This document shows positions 22,579 to 30,928 of a stretch of DNA of 64,000 nt, piece after piece (the first letter of the stretch is position 1; each line of letters opens with the position of its first letter). Source of the DNA: an uncultured Bacillota bacterium (GTDB taxonomy: Bacteria > Bacillota_I > Bacilli_A > RFN20 > CAG-826). The stretch is taken from the NCBI GenBank assembly GCA_949293555.1, contig CASFDV010000003.1:257614-321613 (forward strand), written 5' to 3'. Under the pieces are notes generated by a model, which was not told the origin of the DNA, did not search any database, and worked only from the letters and a program-made list of their open reading frames with translations. A program made the translations under genes and the position numbers.

Positions 22579-23364
22579 CTATTCCCCCTCTTTCCCGAGG
22601 AGGCGGCGGACCTTGTCCCCAAGGGGAGGGGGCACCTCCCCTATCTCCTCCCCGAGCATCCTCCTGCTCGCGAGGAGGGCGGCTTCCGCCCACTCCTCCT
22701 CTTCCCCGAGGAAGGGAAGCTCGGGGTAGGAGAGGACGGCCATCGGGCGGAGAAGCCCCTCCATCACATGGAGGTGGGAGGGCGAGGGGGCTTTCCTCTC
22801 AAGAAGCCCCTCGAGGAGGAGGAAGCTTTCGTCCATGAGAGGGGGAAGGGCGTCCTTTGGGATGACCTTCCATTCCTTCCCGTCCCTCCGGTAGAGGACT
22901 TCCTCCTCGTCATGGATCCGCATGAGCGAGAGGAGGGCGAGGAGCGAGAGCTCGCCCTTCCCCTTCCCTGCAAGGGCGTGAAGGAAGGGGCGTTCCCGCC
23001 GGAGCCCTTCCTCGTCCAGGGAAAGGATCCCCTCGCGGAGGGCGTCCCCTTCCCTTTGGGAAAGAGGGAGCGAGGCCCTCCTCTTCCTCTCCTCTTCCTT
23101 CCGGATCCTTTCCTTGAGGCGGGATTTCGCCTCGATGAGGCGTTCCTCGAAGGCGATCGAGACGTAGGGCTTCCCCTGGAACCTCTCGAGGTCCTCGTAG
23201 CATTCCCCGTACTCGCCCGCCCGGAGGCGGAGGACGAGGTCCGTGTCGAGGGCGAAGGAGGGGTCTTCCCCGTAGAAGCCCTCCCAGTCCCCGAAGAAGA
23301 GGGCGTGGGCTTCCTCCCACTTCCCTTCGTCCAGGAGGGCGAGGAGCCTTTCCTTCCTGCTCAT
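22579..23364 (-). CDS. Helical protein upstream of tig, DUF3196-like
   Basis: 261 aa, charged, predicted almost all helical (leucine/glutamate-rich repeats such as LLDEGKWEEAHALFF and REGILSLDEEGLRRERPFL). No signal peptide, membrane segment or catalytic motif. In mycoplasmas the gene before tig-lon encodes the all-helical DUF3196 protein. Position, size and helical character fit, but I cannot verify homology by eye. It overlaps the HAD gene by 4 bases. Confidence 0.5.
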   Translation of the reverse strand: MSRKERLLALLDEGKWEEAHALFFGDWEGFYGEDPSFALDTDLVLRLRAGEYGECYEDLERFQGKPYVSIAFEERLIEAKSRLKERIRKEEERKRRASLPLSQREGDALREGILSLDEEGLRRERPFLHALAGKGKGELSLLALLSLMRIHDEEEVLYRRDGKEWKVIPKDALPPLMDESFLLLEGLLERKAPSPSHLHVMEGLLRPMAVLSYPELPFLGEEEEWAEAALLASRRMLGEEIGEVPPPLGDKVRRLLGKEGE

Positions 23365-24020
23365 TCCCCAAAGGCCTCCTTGACGAGGGCGGGTATCCCG
23401 GAGGGACGGCTCGCTTCATAAAGCGCCCCGTCCGCCTTCCCGAAGCCATAGGAAGCGTGGACGAAGGGAATCCCGGCGAAGGAGGCGGATTCCTGGTCGA
23501 GCGAGGTGTCCCCGACGTAGAGGGCCTTCCGAATCCCTTCCTTCCTCATGAGGAGGGCGATGTTCTCCCCCTTGGAACGAGGGCTCTCACCCCAGGAGAC
23601 GTGCCCTTCGAAGAAAGGCGCCGTCCCGGTGGAGGAAAGGAAGGCCTCGATATAGCCCTTCTGGCAGTTGCTGACGATATAGAGCCTGTATTTCCCGTGG
23701 AGTCGACGGAGCATCCCGGTCACCCCGCGGATGGGGTGTGCCCCCTTCTCGGCGATGTAGTCCACCTCGTAGAGCATCGCCTTCTCCCCGTAGGCCCTCC
23801 CTTGCCCCTCCCCGAAGCGCGAGATGAAGAGGCGCTTCACGATCTCGTCCATCGGGAGCCCCATCGCGGACTTCACCTCCTCGAGGGAAAAGGTCCTGGG
23901 GTTGCCCGTCAGGGCGTGGAGGATCGCGTTCCAGGACTTCCAGACGAGCTTTCTGTTGTCCGCGAGGGTCCCGTCGAGGTCGAAGATGACCGCGGGCATG
24001 TCCTTTCTCGCCGCCTTCAT
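23361..24020 (-). CDS. HAD-family phosphatase (phosphoglycolate phosphatase-like)
   Basis: 219 aa. Motif I DLDGTLADN (about 14-22, nucleophile Asp), motif II SNCQKGY, motif III/IV YVGDTSLDQESA. Helical cap of the Gph/PGMB type between motifs I and II. Substrate unknown. The start MKAARKD has a weak SD (GGGAGGGG). Followed by the DUF3196-like gene and tig. Confidence 0.85.
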   Translation of the reverse strand: MKAARKDMPAVIFDLDGTLADNRKLVWKSWNAILHALTGNPRTFSLEEVKSAMGLPMDEIVKRLFISRFGEGQGRAYGEKAMLYEVDYIAEKGAHPIRGVTGMLRRLHGKYRLYIVSNCQKGYIEAFLSSTGTAPFFEGHVSWGESPRSKGENIALLMRKEGIRKALYVGDTSLDQESASFAGIPFVHASYGFGKADGALYEASRPSGIPALVKEAFGE

Positions 24021-24123
24021 CGGCTGCTTCCCCTCCCAGTTGGCCTTGTGGATTGATAGGTCTCGTTACGTTCAGTGCTCATCGAATATAACCAATTAGG
24101 ATTAGTATCTTTCTAGTTTATTT
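24021..24123. other. AT-rich intergenic region before the HAD gene
   Basis: Locally AT-rich in a GC-rich chromosome. It contains a tandem ACTAGAAA (minus strand, within 24100-24122) resembling AT-rich pieces before ftsA and after yceD. No T-run terminator and no certain promoter; TATCAA or TATATT could serve as a -10. Confidence 0.35.
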
Positions 24124-24558
24124 CTAGTTAAATATCTGCTGTCCGGTCACTTTCTCGACGACCCTGCGGACTGTCTCTTCGGGATCCTCGTTCGCCTCGA
24201 TTGCGATCTTCTCCATCGGGCAGAGGCCCTCCCCGTCCTCGCGGAGGATGTTCGGCGCCAGCTTCCCCCACGAGGCCTTGATCCCATGAGACTCCAGCAG
24301 GCGCCGGGCGGGCTCGCTCATGAGCGCCCCGTATGCCTCGCTGACCTTCCAGAGGATGAGGAAGGAGGCGGCCGCCCTCCCGATGGCCTTGTCAGCGAAG
24401 ATCGATCCTTCGGGAGCCCCTCCCCGGAGATGGAGCTCCACGAGAGGACGGATCCTCCGTCCCCCTAGGCGGACAATCTCCCCGCCCTTCATGTAGCAGG
24501 CGCTGACCCCGTCCTCGTTCAGGACCTCAAGGAGCGATTCCACCGATGATTCCTTCAT
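24124..24558 (-). CDS. DUF1893 (TM1506-like) protein
   Basis: 144 aa from MKESSVES. The diagnostic DUF1893 blocks are present: ADKAIGRAAASFLIL (about 57-71), MSEPARRLLESHGI and a C-terminal DGEGLCPMEKIA. The family has a cytidine-deaminase-like fold but no assigned reaction. The start is chosen because a perfect -10 TATAAT (24566-24571) ends 7 bp before it. The ATG 9 bases further upstream (MHGMKESS) has an SD-like GAGGAAGG but overlaps that -10. Confidence 0.85.
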   Translation of the reverse strand: MKESSVESLLEVLNEDGVSACYMKGGEIVRLGGRRIRPLVELHLRGGAPEGSIFADKAIGRAAASFLILWKVSEAYGALMSEPARRLLESHGIKASWGKLAPNILREDGEGLCPMEKIAIEANEDPEETVRRVVEKVTGQQIFN

Positions 24559-24591
24559 CCCGTGCATTATACCTTCCTCCCTCAAGGGAAA

Positions 24592-24614
24592 GGGCCCTGC
24601 ATGAAGCAAGGCCC
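24592..24614 (-). terminator. Terminator after tRNA-Arg
   Basis: Imperfect stem GGGCCTTGC/GCAGGGCCC followed by TTTCCC on the minus strand, 12 bases after the tRNA 3' end. Confidence 0.55.
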
Positions 24615-24625
24615 GCGGTTCTCTT

Positions 24626-24702
<77 letters not shown>

Positions 24703-24711
24703 ATGCGCCGG

Positions 24712-24717
24712 ATTATA
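24712..24717 (-). promoter_or_regulatory. -10 element of tRNA-Arg
   Basis: Perfect TATAAT on the minus strand ending 9 bp before the tRNA 5' end. The -35 region is weak and overlaps the end of the ABC exporter gene. Confidence 0.55.
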
Positions 24718-24737
24718 AGGCGCTGGATGCCCTAGGG

Positions 24738-26954
24738 CTACTCCTCCCCCTCCCTCCGCATCCGGAGCCTCGCGGAGAGGCTCTTCCGGGAAGGGAGATA
24801 GAGGGCGAGGAGGGCCACCGTCCCGAGGGCGAGGAGGGCGATCCCGATCGCAAGGAAGGAAGCTCCCCAGGAGGGTCCTGCGAAGGCGGGGTCCAGGGTG
24901 GGGCGGGGCTCAAGCATCGTATAGGCGATGCCCCCTCCCCAGGCGCCCAAGGGCGAAAGGAGCGCCCCGAGGAGAGCAGGAATCCCCAGGAGCAAGGCAA
25001 AACGGATGAGCCCAGGCGCCTTCCTTTTCAGGAGCGGCATTCCCCTTAGCTCTAGCGAAAGCTCGTCCTTCCTAACGTTCTGGCGCACGAGGAGCGACCC
25101 GTGGGCGAGCGCGGTCCCCAGGAGCGCGAGAATGAAGTGCCCGGCAAGAAGGAAGAAAAGCCGGGCGATTTCGATATATTTCCCAAAAAAGTAGGAGGCG
25201 TTGGATCCTAGCAACATGAGCCCGTCGTAGTCCACGCTTCCATTCGAGACGTTCCCGTCGAAGAAGAAGGGCCCGATCCTATCCGCAGGGACGAAGCGAT
25301 TCCCCGTCCACCCGAGGGGACGCTCCTCCATGTCCTCGACGAGCGCCTGCATGACGTCCGCGGAAAGAACGTAGGCCTGCCCATCGACATTCAATGGCAT
25401 CTCTTCCTGAGGGAGCCGAACGACTCCGGCAAGCCGGAGGGCCTCGATATCCGAAGGGAGGTCGGGAAGATTCTCAGTGCGCGTCCCAGGGAGGGCCTCC
25501 CGGGCGACACGGACGCTCTGCCCGACGTAATCCTCCGGGAAGGAGGGGTCCTCTTCGGACAGAAGGATCGCGAAGCTTCTCTCGGGAAGGCCCGCGATTC
25601 CCGCGGCTTCCTCAGATACAAGGTATGGGTAGAACAAATCGACCGCCACGACGTCCATGTAGAGGAGGCTATATGCCATCCCTGTCGCGTGGGGGCCTAG
25701 GTTGTTCTCGCTTAGCACCCCTTCCTCAACAATCCGAAATAACCCGCCCCTGGTCAGGAACCCCTTCTGCTTCAACGCGGTCCCGGGCTCGTAGGGAAGC
25801 GCTACCGTCCGGAAATCCAGGCCGCACACTTTCACCGTCCCCGGGCTCCCCATCTCCTCGAGAATCGACTCGGGATAGGCGATCTCGTCCGCCTCAAGAG
25901 GGCAGTTCAGCCCGAAGTCGTAGATTCCGTCCTTGTCCAGGAGGACGAGAGAGTGAAAGCCCCCTTCCTCCTGCCCGTACCCGCCGATCCTGAGTTCCGG
26001 CCAGCTGTTCGCTTTCATTACCTCATTGCCGCCGCCGGGATCCGTCACGAGCGCCGCCTCCTCCCCCGCCTTCTCGAGGAGCGAGCGATAGTAGAGGCTC
26101 GCGTCGGGGAGGCAAAGGGAGAGGACGCTCGTCGAGAGGAAGGAGAGGAGGAGCGAGAAGGCCCCTGCGGCGAGGGTTTTCCCGAGCCCCTTCCTCCTCC
26201 GGAAGGCGAGGGAGAGCGCCTCCTTCCCCGTGAGGGAGGGCGGGAGCGCCTCCCTTTCTTCGGGAGCGGGGGCGGGGATCTCGTCCCCCTCCTCCTCGGA
26301 GGCGGCCCTCCCGTCCTTCAGGAGAATCCTGTGGGGTTTCGGCTTACCCTCCGCAGGCAGGTAGTCGTGCGCGGCGAGGACGACGATGCGGGAGGAGGCC
26401 TCCCTCTCGATCCAGCGGAGGGCGGCCGCCCTCCTCCCCTCGTCGAGGTTCGCGGTCGGCTCGTCCAGGAGGAGGACCGGGGCGGGGCTCATGATCGCGA
26501 GGGCGAGGGAGAGGCGCTGGAGCTCCCCGGTCGAGAGGAGCGCGGCCCTCTCGCCGAGCCTCTCCCCGAGCCCGAGGTCAGCGAGGACCCTCTCCCCCTT
26601 GGCGATGTCCCCGCCCGCCAGGCGGAGGTTCTCCCGGAGGGTGAGGGAGGGCAGGTAGTCGAGCTCGCGGAGGCAGAGGGAGAAGCTGCGCCTCCCCTTC
26701 CGGAGGTCGCGCTCCTTCGAGGAGGGCGAGGAAAGGACATGGCCCCCCAGGGTCACCCTCCCCTCCCCCGGGGCCTCGAGGAGGCCGAGGAGGGAGAGGA
26801 GCGTCGTCTTCCCGGAGCCGGACTCCCCCTCGACGAGGTGGAGCCGCCCGGGGCGGAACGTCGCGGTGAAGGGGAGGAGGCCCCGGCTCGTGCCGTCCTC
26901 TTGGGGATGGAGAAGGGAAAGGCCTTCCGCGCGGAGCTCAACGTCTTTCTTCAT
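24738..26954 (-). CDS. Fused ABC ATPase-permease (MacB/FtsX-like), subunit 1
   Basis: 738 aa. The N-terminal ATPase has Walker A GESGSGKTT (43-51), signature LSTGE (140-144), Walker B LLLDE and H-loop His196. The Q-loop position reads LCLREL, with no Gln. TM1 is at about 260-281, then a large extracytoplasmic domain (about 285-600) and three membrane helices (about 610-730). The layout is that of MacB-like exporters or FtsX-type mechanotransmission proteins. It overlaps the next exporter gene by 4 bases, so the two probably form a heterodimer. Cargo unknown; no membrane-fusion partner nearby. Confidence 0.8.
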   Translation of the reverse strand: MKKDVELRAEGLSLLHPQEDGTSRGLLPFTATFRPGRLHLVEGESGSGKTTLLSLLGLLEAPGEGRVTLGGHVLSSPSSKERDLRKGRRSFSLCLRELDYLPSLTLRENLRLAGGDIAKGERVLADLGLGERLGERAALLSTGELQRLSLALAIMSPAPVLLLDEPTANLDEGRRAAALRWIEREASSRIVVLAAHDYLPAEGKPKPHRILLKDGRAASEEEGDEIPAPAPEEREALPPSLTGKEALSLAFRRRKGLGKTLAAGAFSLLLSFLSTSVLSLCLPDASLYYRSLLEKAGEEAALVTDPGGGNEVMKANSWPELRIGGYGQEEGGFHSLVLLDKDGIYDFGLNCPLEADEIAYPESILEEMGSPGTVKVCGLDFRTVALPYEPGTALKQKGFLTRGGLFRIVEEGVLSENNLGPHATGMAYSLLYMDVVAVDLFYPYLVSEEAAGIAGLPERSFAILLSEEDPSFPEDYVGQSVRVAREALPGTRTENLPDLPSDIEALRLAGVVRLPQEEMPLNVDGQAYVLSADVMQALVEDMEERPLGWTGNRFVPADRIGPFFFDGNVSNGSVDYDGLMLLGSNASYFFGKYIEIARLFFLLAGHFILALLGTALAHGSLLVRQNVRKDELSLELRGMPLLKRKAPGLIRFALLLGIPALLGALLSPLGAWGGGIAYTMLEPRPTLDPAFAGPSWGASFLAIGIALLALGTVALLALYLPSRKSLSARLRMRREGEE

Positions 26955-29053
26955 GCCCTTCTCCTTTCAAGGACAAGCTTCTTCCTGGAACAGCACCAGG
27001 CGTAGGGAAGGAGGATCGCCATCAGGAGAAGGGCGATCCCCAGGGCGAGGAGGATCGCGTAGAGAGGGGACCAGAGGATCGTCGCCCCGATGTAGCCGGC
27101 CCCGTACTCCGGAAGGACCAGGAACGTCAAGAAGATCGGGAAGGGGATGAGCCCGAGGAGAGGCGGGAGGACGAGGAAGGGGAGGAAGGGGACGTAGTTC
27201 AGGAGAAAGCGCTCCTTCCTGCGGACGCCGAGGAGAAGGAGGACGTCCTCCCCGTCCCTTAGGGAGCCCCCGAGGTAGAGGAGATATAGTCCAAGGGTCA
27301 GGAAGGAAAGGGCTAAGAGGGAGCCCCCGAGGGCGAGGTAGAACCTGGCGCCCGCAGGAACATTCCGGAGCATGCGGACGAACTCGTTGAACTCGGCATG
27401 CATCCTGATGCCGTCGGAAATCTCAAGGCTCTCCTTATAAAGGAGCGCTGCCTCCTCCCTTCCGAAGGATGAGGAGGGAAGGAAGCTCTCCCTCGAGAGG
27501 CTATAGAGCCCATGCTCCTCCATGTAGGAGGAAGCCTTCTCCATCCTCTCAGGAAGGACGATCGCGCCGAACAGGTTCACCTCATGGACCGAAGGGCTAT
27601 ATTCGTCAGGGCCCACGAGGATACGGATCTTCCCTACGGCATCCAGGGCCTCGAACCCCGGGAAGGAGCCGTGGATCACCTTGTAGTCGTACCTCCCGCG
27701 CTGAACGAGGCACTCGTTTTCTTTCTCGGGCATCCTTCCCGAGGCGAGCTGGACCACCATGTCCGCCCCGTCCTCGATGAGTTCCACCGCTTCCTCCTCT
27801 TCGCCGACGACAGGAACGCCAGCAAGGTTGTCCATGCTGTAAAGGGTAGGCCCGTCCTCGAGAAGCCCCGGGTCGTAGGGAAGCGCCTTCTGGGCGCGCC
27901 TCGCGCCGACCTCGGGAAGGACTGGGTAGTCGAAGGGATAGGATTCAGGAAGACGTCCGGCGAAGACGAATGAGACATCGGAGACGCCATATCCCTTGAC
28001 CCATGGATCACCCAAGGAAAGGGAGGGGGCCTCCCCTTCCGGGAGAAGGACGGGTATCTCGTTCTCCGCCTCCGGGACGTAGGAAGGCTCAGGGATCTCA
28101 AATCCTTCCTCCTCAAGGTCCTCCGAAAGGAGCATCCGGTAGCTGCCCCCGGGGGTCTCGACCCGGATCCCCGGGCGAGAGGCGCCATCCTCGCTCCGGA
28201 GGAAGACGTAGTCCTCGTCGAAGCGTCCCTCGAGCTCCCCGAGGATCGTCCCGGGCCCGTCCACGCCAAGAAGCCCGCCCCCGACGAAGAAGATGGCGGC
28301 GCTCGCTACGGAAAGAAGGAGGGAGAAGGCGGCGAGGAACCCCTTGCGGAACGCCTTGTGGAGCCCGAAGCGAAGGAGGGGCCCCGTCCTGCCCGGCGCT
28401 TCCCGGTGGATGGGCTCCTCCCTTTCCGCGGGGACCTTCCCTTCGAAAGAGGGGACCTTCCCGCCCCTGAGCTCGACCTTCCCGTCGCACTCGGGAATGT
28501 CCACGAGGTTCGCCGCGACGATGACGAGCCTTCTCCTCGACTCCTCCTGGAGGAGGGCGAAGGCCCGCCCTGCGTTCTCCTTGTCGAGGTTCGCGGTCGG
28601 CTCGTCGAGGAAGAGGGCCTTCCCCGGGGAAAGGATGGCCAACGCCAGGGAAAGCCGCGCCCGTTCCCCGACGGAGAGCTTCGAGGCCTTCTTCTTCCGA
28701 TAGCTTTCAGGGAAATGGAGGGCGCGGAGGATCCTTTCCCCCTCCTCCATGTCCCCCGTCGCGAGGCGGAGATTGTCCCTGACGGAAAGGGAAGGGACGG
28801 CAAGGCCCCCCGCGGGGCAGTAGGTCGTCTCCGAAGGATCGAAGGAGGTCCTTTCCTTCCCTTCGGCAAGGATCTTCCCCCTGGCAAGAGGACGGAGCCC
28901 CTGGAGGGCCTCCAGGAGCGTCGTCTTCCCGGATCCCGAGTCCCCGAGGAGGAGGAAAAGCCCCCGGTCGGGGAAAAGAAGGGATGGAGCCTCGAGGGTG
29001 AAGCAGGAATCCTCCCCCTGGTTCTTGATCGCCACGTCCTTCGCCTCGAGCAT
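26951..29053 (-). CDS. Fused ABC ATPase-permease (MacB/FtsX-like), subunit 2
   Basis: 700 aa from MLEAKDVAIKN, chosen for its strong SD (AGGAGG). Walker A GDSGSGKTT (37-45), signature LSVGE (126-130), Walker B LFLDE. The H-loop His is replaced by Asn (AAN, residue 182) and no Q-loop Gln is visible, so this ATP site may be degenerate. TM1 about 240-265, a long extracytoplasmic domain, then three helices near the C-terminus. It pairs with the downstream subunit. Cargo unknown. Confidence 0.78.
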   Translation of the reverse strand: MLEAKDVAIKNQGEDSCFTLEAPSLLFPDRGLFLLLGDSGSGKTTLLEALQGLRPLARGKILAEGKERTSFDPSETTYCPAGGLAVPSLSVRDNLRLATGDMEEGERILRALHFPESYRKKKASKLSVGERARLSLALAILSPGKALFLDEPTANLDKENAGRAFALLQEESRRRLVIVAANLVDIPECDGKVELRGGKVPSFEGKVPAEREEPIHREAPGRTGPLLRFGLHKAFRKGFLAAFSLLLSVASAAIFFVGGGLLGVDGPGTILGELEGRFDEDYVFLRSEDGASRPGIRVETPGGSYRMLLSEDLEEEGFEIPEPSYVPEAENEIPVLLPEGEAPSLSLGDPWVKGYGVSDVSFVFAGRLPESYPFDYPVLPEVGARRAQKALPYDPGLLEDGPTLYSMDNLAGVPVVGEEEEAVELIEDGADMVVQLASGRMPEKENECLVQRGRYDYKVIHGSFPGFEALDAVGKIRILVGPDEYSPSVHEVNLFGAIVLPERMEKASSYMEEHGLYSLSRESFLPSSSFGREEAALLYKESLEISDGIRMHAEFNEFVRMLRNVPAGARFYLALGGSLLALSFLTLGLYLLYLGGSLRDGEDVLLLLGVRRKERFLLNYVPFLPFLVLPPLLGLIPFPIFLTFLVLPEYGAGYIGATILWSPLYAILLALGIALLLMAILLPYAWCCSRKKLVLERRRA

Positions 29054-29115
29054 CGCAAGACCTCCTGGTTCGCAGGAATGCGCGCGGAAACATGCGCCCT
29101 CCTTCGCGAAGGCAA

Positions 29116-29144
29116 AGATTAGCCTCACGCGCGTATGCGCGCAA
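29116..29144 (-). promoter_or_regulatory. Promoter of the ABC exporter pair
   Basis: -35 TTGCGC (29139-29144), 17-bp spacer, -10 TAATCT (29116-29121). A perfect 12-bp palindrome CCTTCGCGAAGG (29101-29112) lies just downstream of the -10, where it could act as an operator. Confidence 0.55.
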
Positions 29145-29149
29145 GGTCG

Positions 29150-30928
29150 TCAGGCGTTTTCGCCGCCGTCCCCTTCCCCGAGGGCGTGCACCTTCTCCGC
29201 AAGTTCCTTCGGGAGGATCTGCATGAGCTCCTCGACGCTTGCGGCGCGGAGGCTTTCCAGAGTCGGATAGTGCTTCCTCAGGAGCTCCTCCCTCTTGGGC
29301 CCGATCCCCGGGATCCCGGAAAAAAGGGAGGAGAGCATCCTCTTCCCCCTTTCCTTCCGGTGGAAGGAGATGGCGAAGCGGTGGACCTCGTCCTGCATCC
29401 GCATCAGGAGGAAGAAGAGAGGCGACTTCCGGTCCAGGGGATAGAGGGTCCCTTCCTTGTCGAGGATCCCCTCCGTCTCGTGCCTTTCGTTCTTGTAAAG
29501 GCCGAACACCGGGATTTCCACGGGAATCCTCGCGAGGCCCTCGAGTGCGGCATGCACCTGCGGGAGCCCCCCGTCGACGAGGATGAGGCCGGGAAGGGGG
29601 CGCCCCTCTTCCATGCACGGGCGGTAGCGCCTCTCCACGATGTCCCGCATCGAGGCGAAGTCGTCCCCCGCCTCCTCTTCCTTCAGATGGAACTTCCGGT
29701 ACTCGCCCTTGAAGGGCTTCCCGTTCTTGAAGGACACCATCGCCCCCACGGGCTCCGCCCCCTGGAGGTGGGAGTTGTCGAAAAGGTCGATCCTCTCGGG
29801 GAAAGGGATATGGAGCAGCCTCCCCAGTTCCTCGAGCATCTCCTCCTCCCCTTCCTCGAGCCTTGCGGAAAGGAAGTGGCGGTCCAGCTCCTGCCGGGCG
29901 TTCAGAAGGGCGATGTCCTGCATCTCATGAAGCCTTCCTTCCTTGGGGGAAATGACGTGGAGCCCGGGGTAGAGGGCTTCCAGCTCCTCCTTCGCCCCCG
30001 GGAGGGTGAGGACGAGCTCCTTCGGGGGCTCCTCCTCCTGGTAGAGGGACTCGACAAGCTCGAGGACTTGCTCCTCGGGGGGCCCGAAAGAAGGGAAGGC
30101 CTTCGCCCTCTTCCCGAGGAGCCTCCCCCCGCGGTAGGTGAGGATGGCGATGGCGAGGTAGCCCTCCCTCTCGCAGTAGGCGAGGACGTCGCGGGCGGTC
30201 CTCTCCCCCGTCACCTCCGCCCGCTGGCGGCTGATGGTCCTCTCGACGGCCTGGATCTTGTCGCGGAGCTCCCCCGCCTCCTCGAAGCGGAGTCCCTCGC
30301 TCGCCTCCTTCATCCGGGCCCTGAGGGAACGGAGCACTTCCTCCCCGTCCCCCTCGAGGAACTTCCGGATCCCTTCGGCGACCTTCTTCATCCCTTCCTC
30401 GTCGACGTTCCCGAGGCAAGGGGCGAGGCACTGGCCCATCCCGAAGTAGAGGCAGGGCTTCGCGGGGAGGCTCCGGCACTTCCTCGTCGGGAAGAGGGAG
30501 TTGAGGAGGGCGATCGTCCGGTAGCAGTCCCCGGCGTTCGGGAAGGGCCCGAAGTAGAGGGTTCCCTTCTCCTTCCCCGCCTTCCGGGAAAGGAAGAGGC
30601 GCGCCTCCTTCGTCCGGAGGGCGATGTAGGGGTAGTGGCTGTCGTCCATGAGCATCACGTTGAAGCGCGGGCGATGCTCCTTGATGAGGTTCATCTCGAG
30701 GACGAGGGCCTCCTTCTCGCTGTGGACCTGGATGAAGTCGAAGGAAGAGACGCTGTCGCGCATCGCCTTCACCTTCCCCTCCTGCGGCCGGAGGAAGTAC
30801 TGGCTCACCCTCTTCTTCAGGCTCTTGGCCTTCCCGACGTAGATGATATGCCCCTCCCCGTCCTTCATGAGGTAGACGCCCGGCTCCTCGGGAAGGAGGG
30901 AAAGCAGGCGCTCGACGAGGGGGGTCAC
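29150..30928 (-). CDS. uvrC: Excinuclease ABC subunit C
   Basis: 592 aa, GTG start overlapping the mutS2 stop (GTGA). GIY-YIG nuclease domain (PGVYLMKDGEGHIIYVGKAK, about 16-35), UVR motif (about 195-230), EndoV-like domain (LILVDGGLPQVHAALEGL) and a C-terminal HhH pair (IPGIGPKREELLRKHYP). It makes the dual incision in nucleotide excision repair. Confidence 0.97.
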   Translation of the reverse strand: MTPLVERLLSLLPEEPGVYLMKDGEGHIIYVGKAKSLKKRVSQYFLRPQEGKVKAMRDSVSSFDFIQVHSEKEALVLEMNLIKEHRPRFNVMLMDDSHYPYIALRTKEARLFLSRKAGKEKGTLYFGPFPNAGDCYRTIALLNSLFPTRKCRSLPAKPCLYFGMGQCLAPCLGNVDEEGMKKVAEGIRKFLEGDGEEVLRSLRARMKEASEGLRFEEAGELRDKIQAVERTISRQRAEVTGERTARDVLAYCEREGYLAIAILTYRGGRLLGKRAKAFPSFGPPEEQVLELVESLYQEEEPPKELVLTLPGAKEELEALYPGLHVISPKEGRLHEMQDIALLNARQELDRHFLSARLEEGEEEMLEELGRLLHIPFPERIDLFDNSHLQGAEPVGAMVSFKNGKPFKGEYRKFHLKEEEAGDDFASMRDIVERRYRPCMEEGRPLPGLILVDGGLPQVHAALEGLARIPVEIPVFGLYKNERHETEGILDKEGTLYPLDRKSPLFFLLMRMQDEVHRFAISFHRKERGKRMLSSLFSGIPGIGPKREELLRKHYPTLESLRAASVEELMQILPKELAEKVHALGEGDGGENA

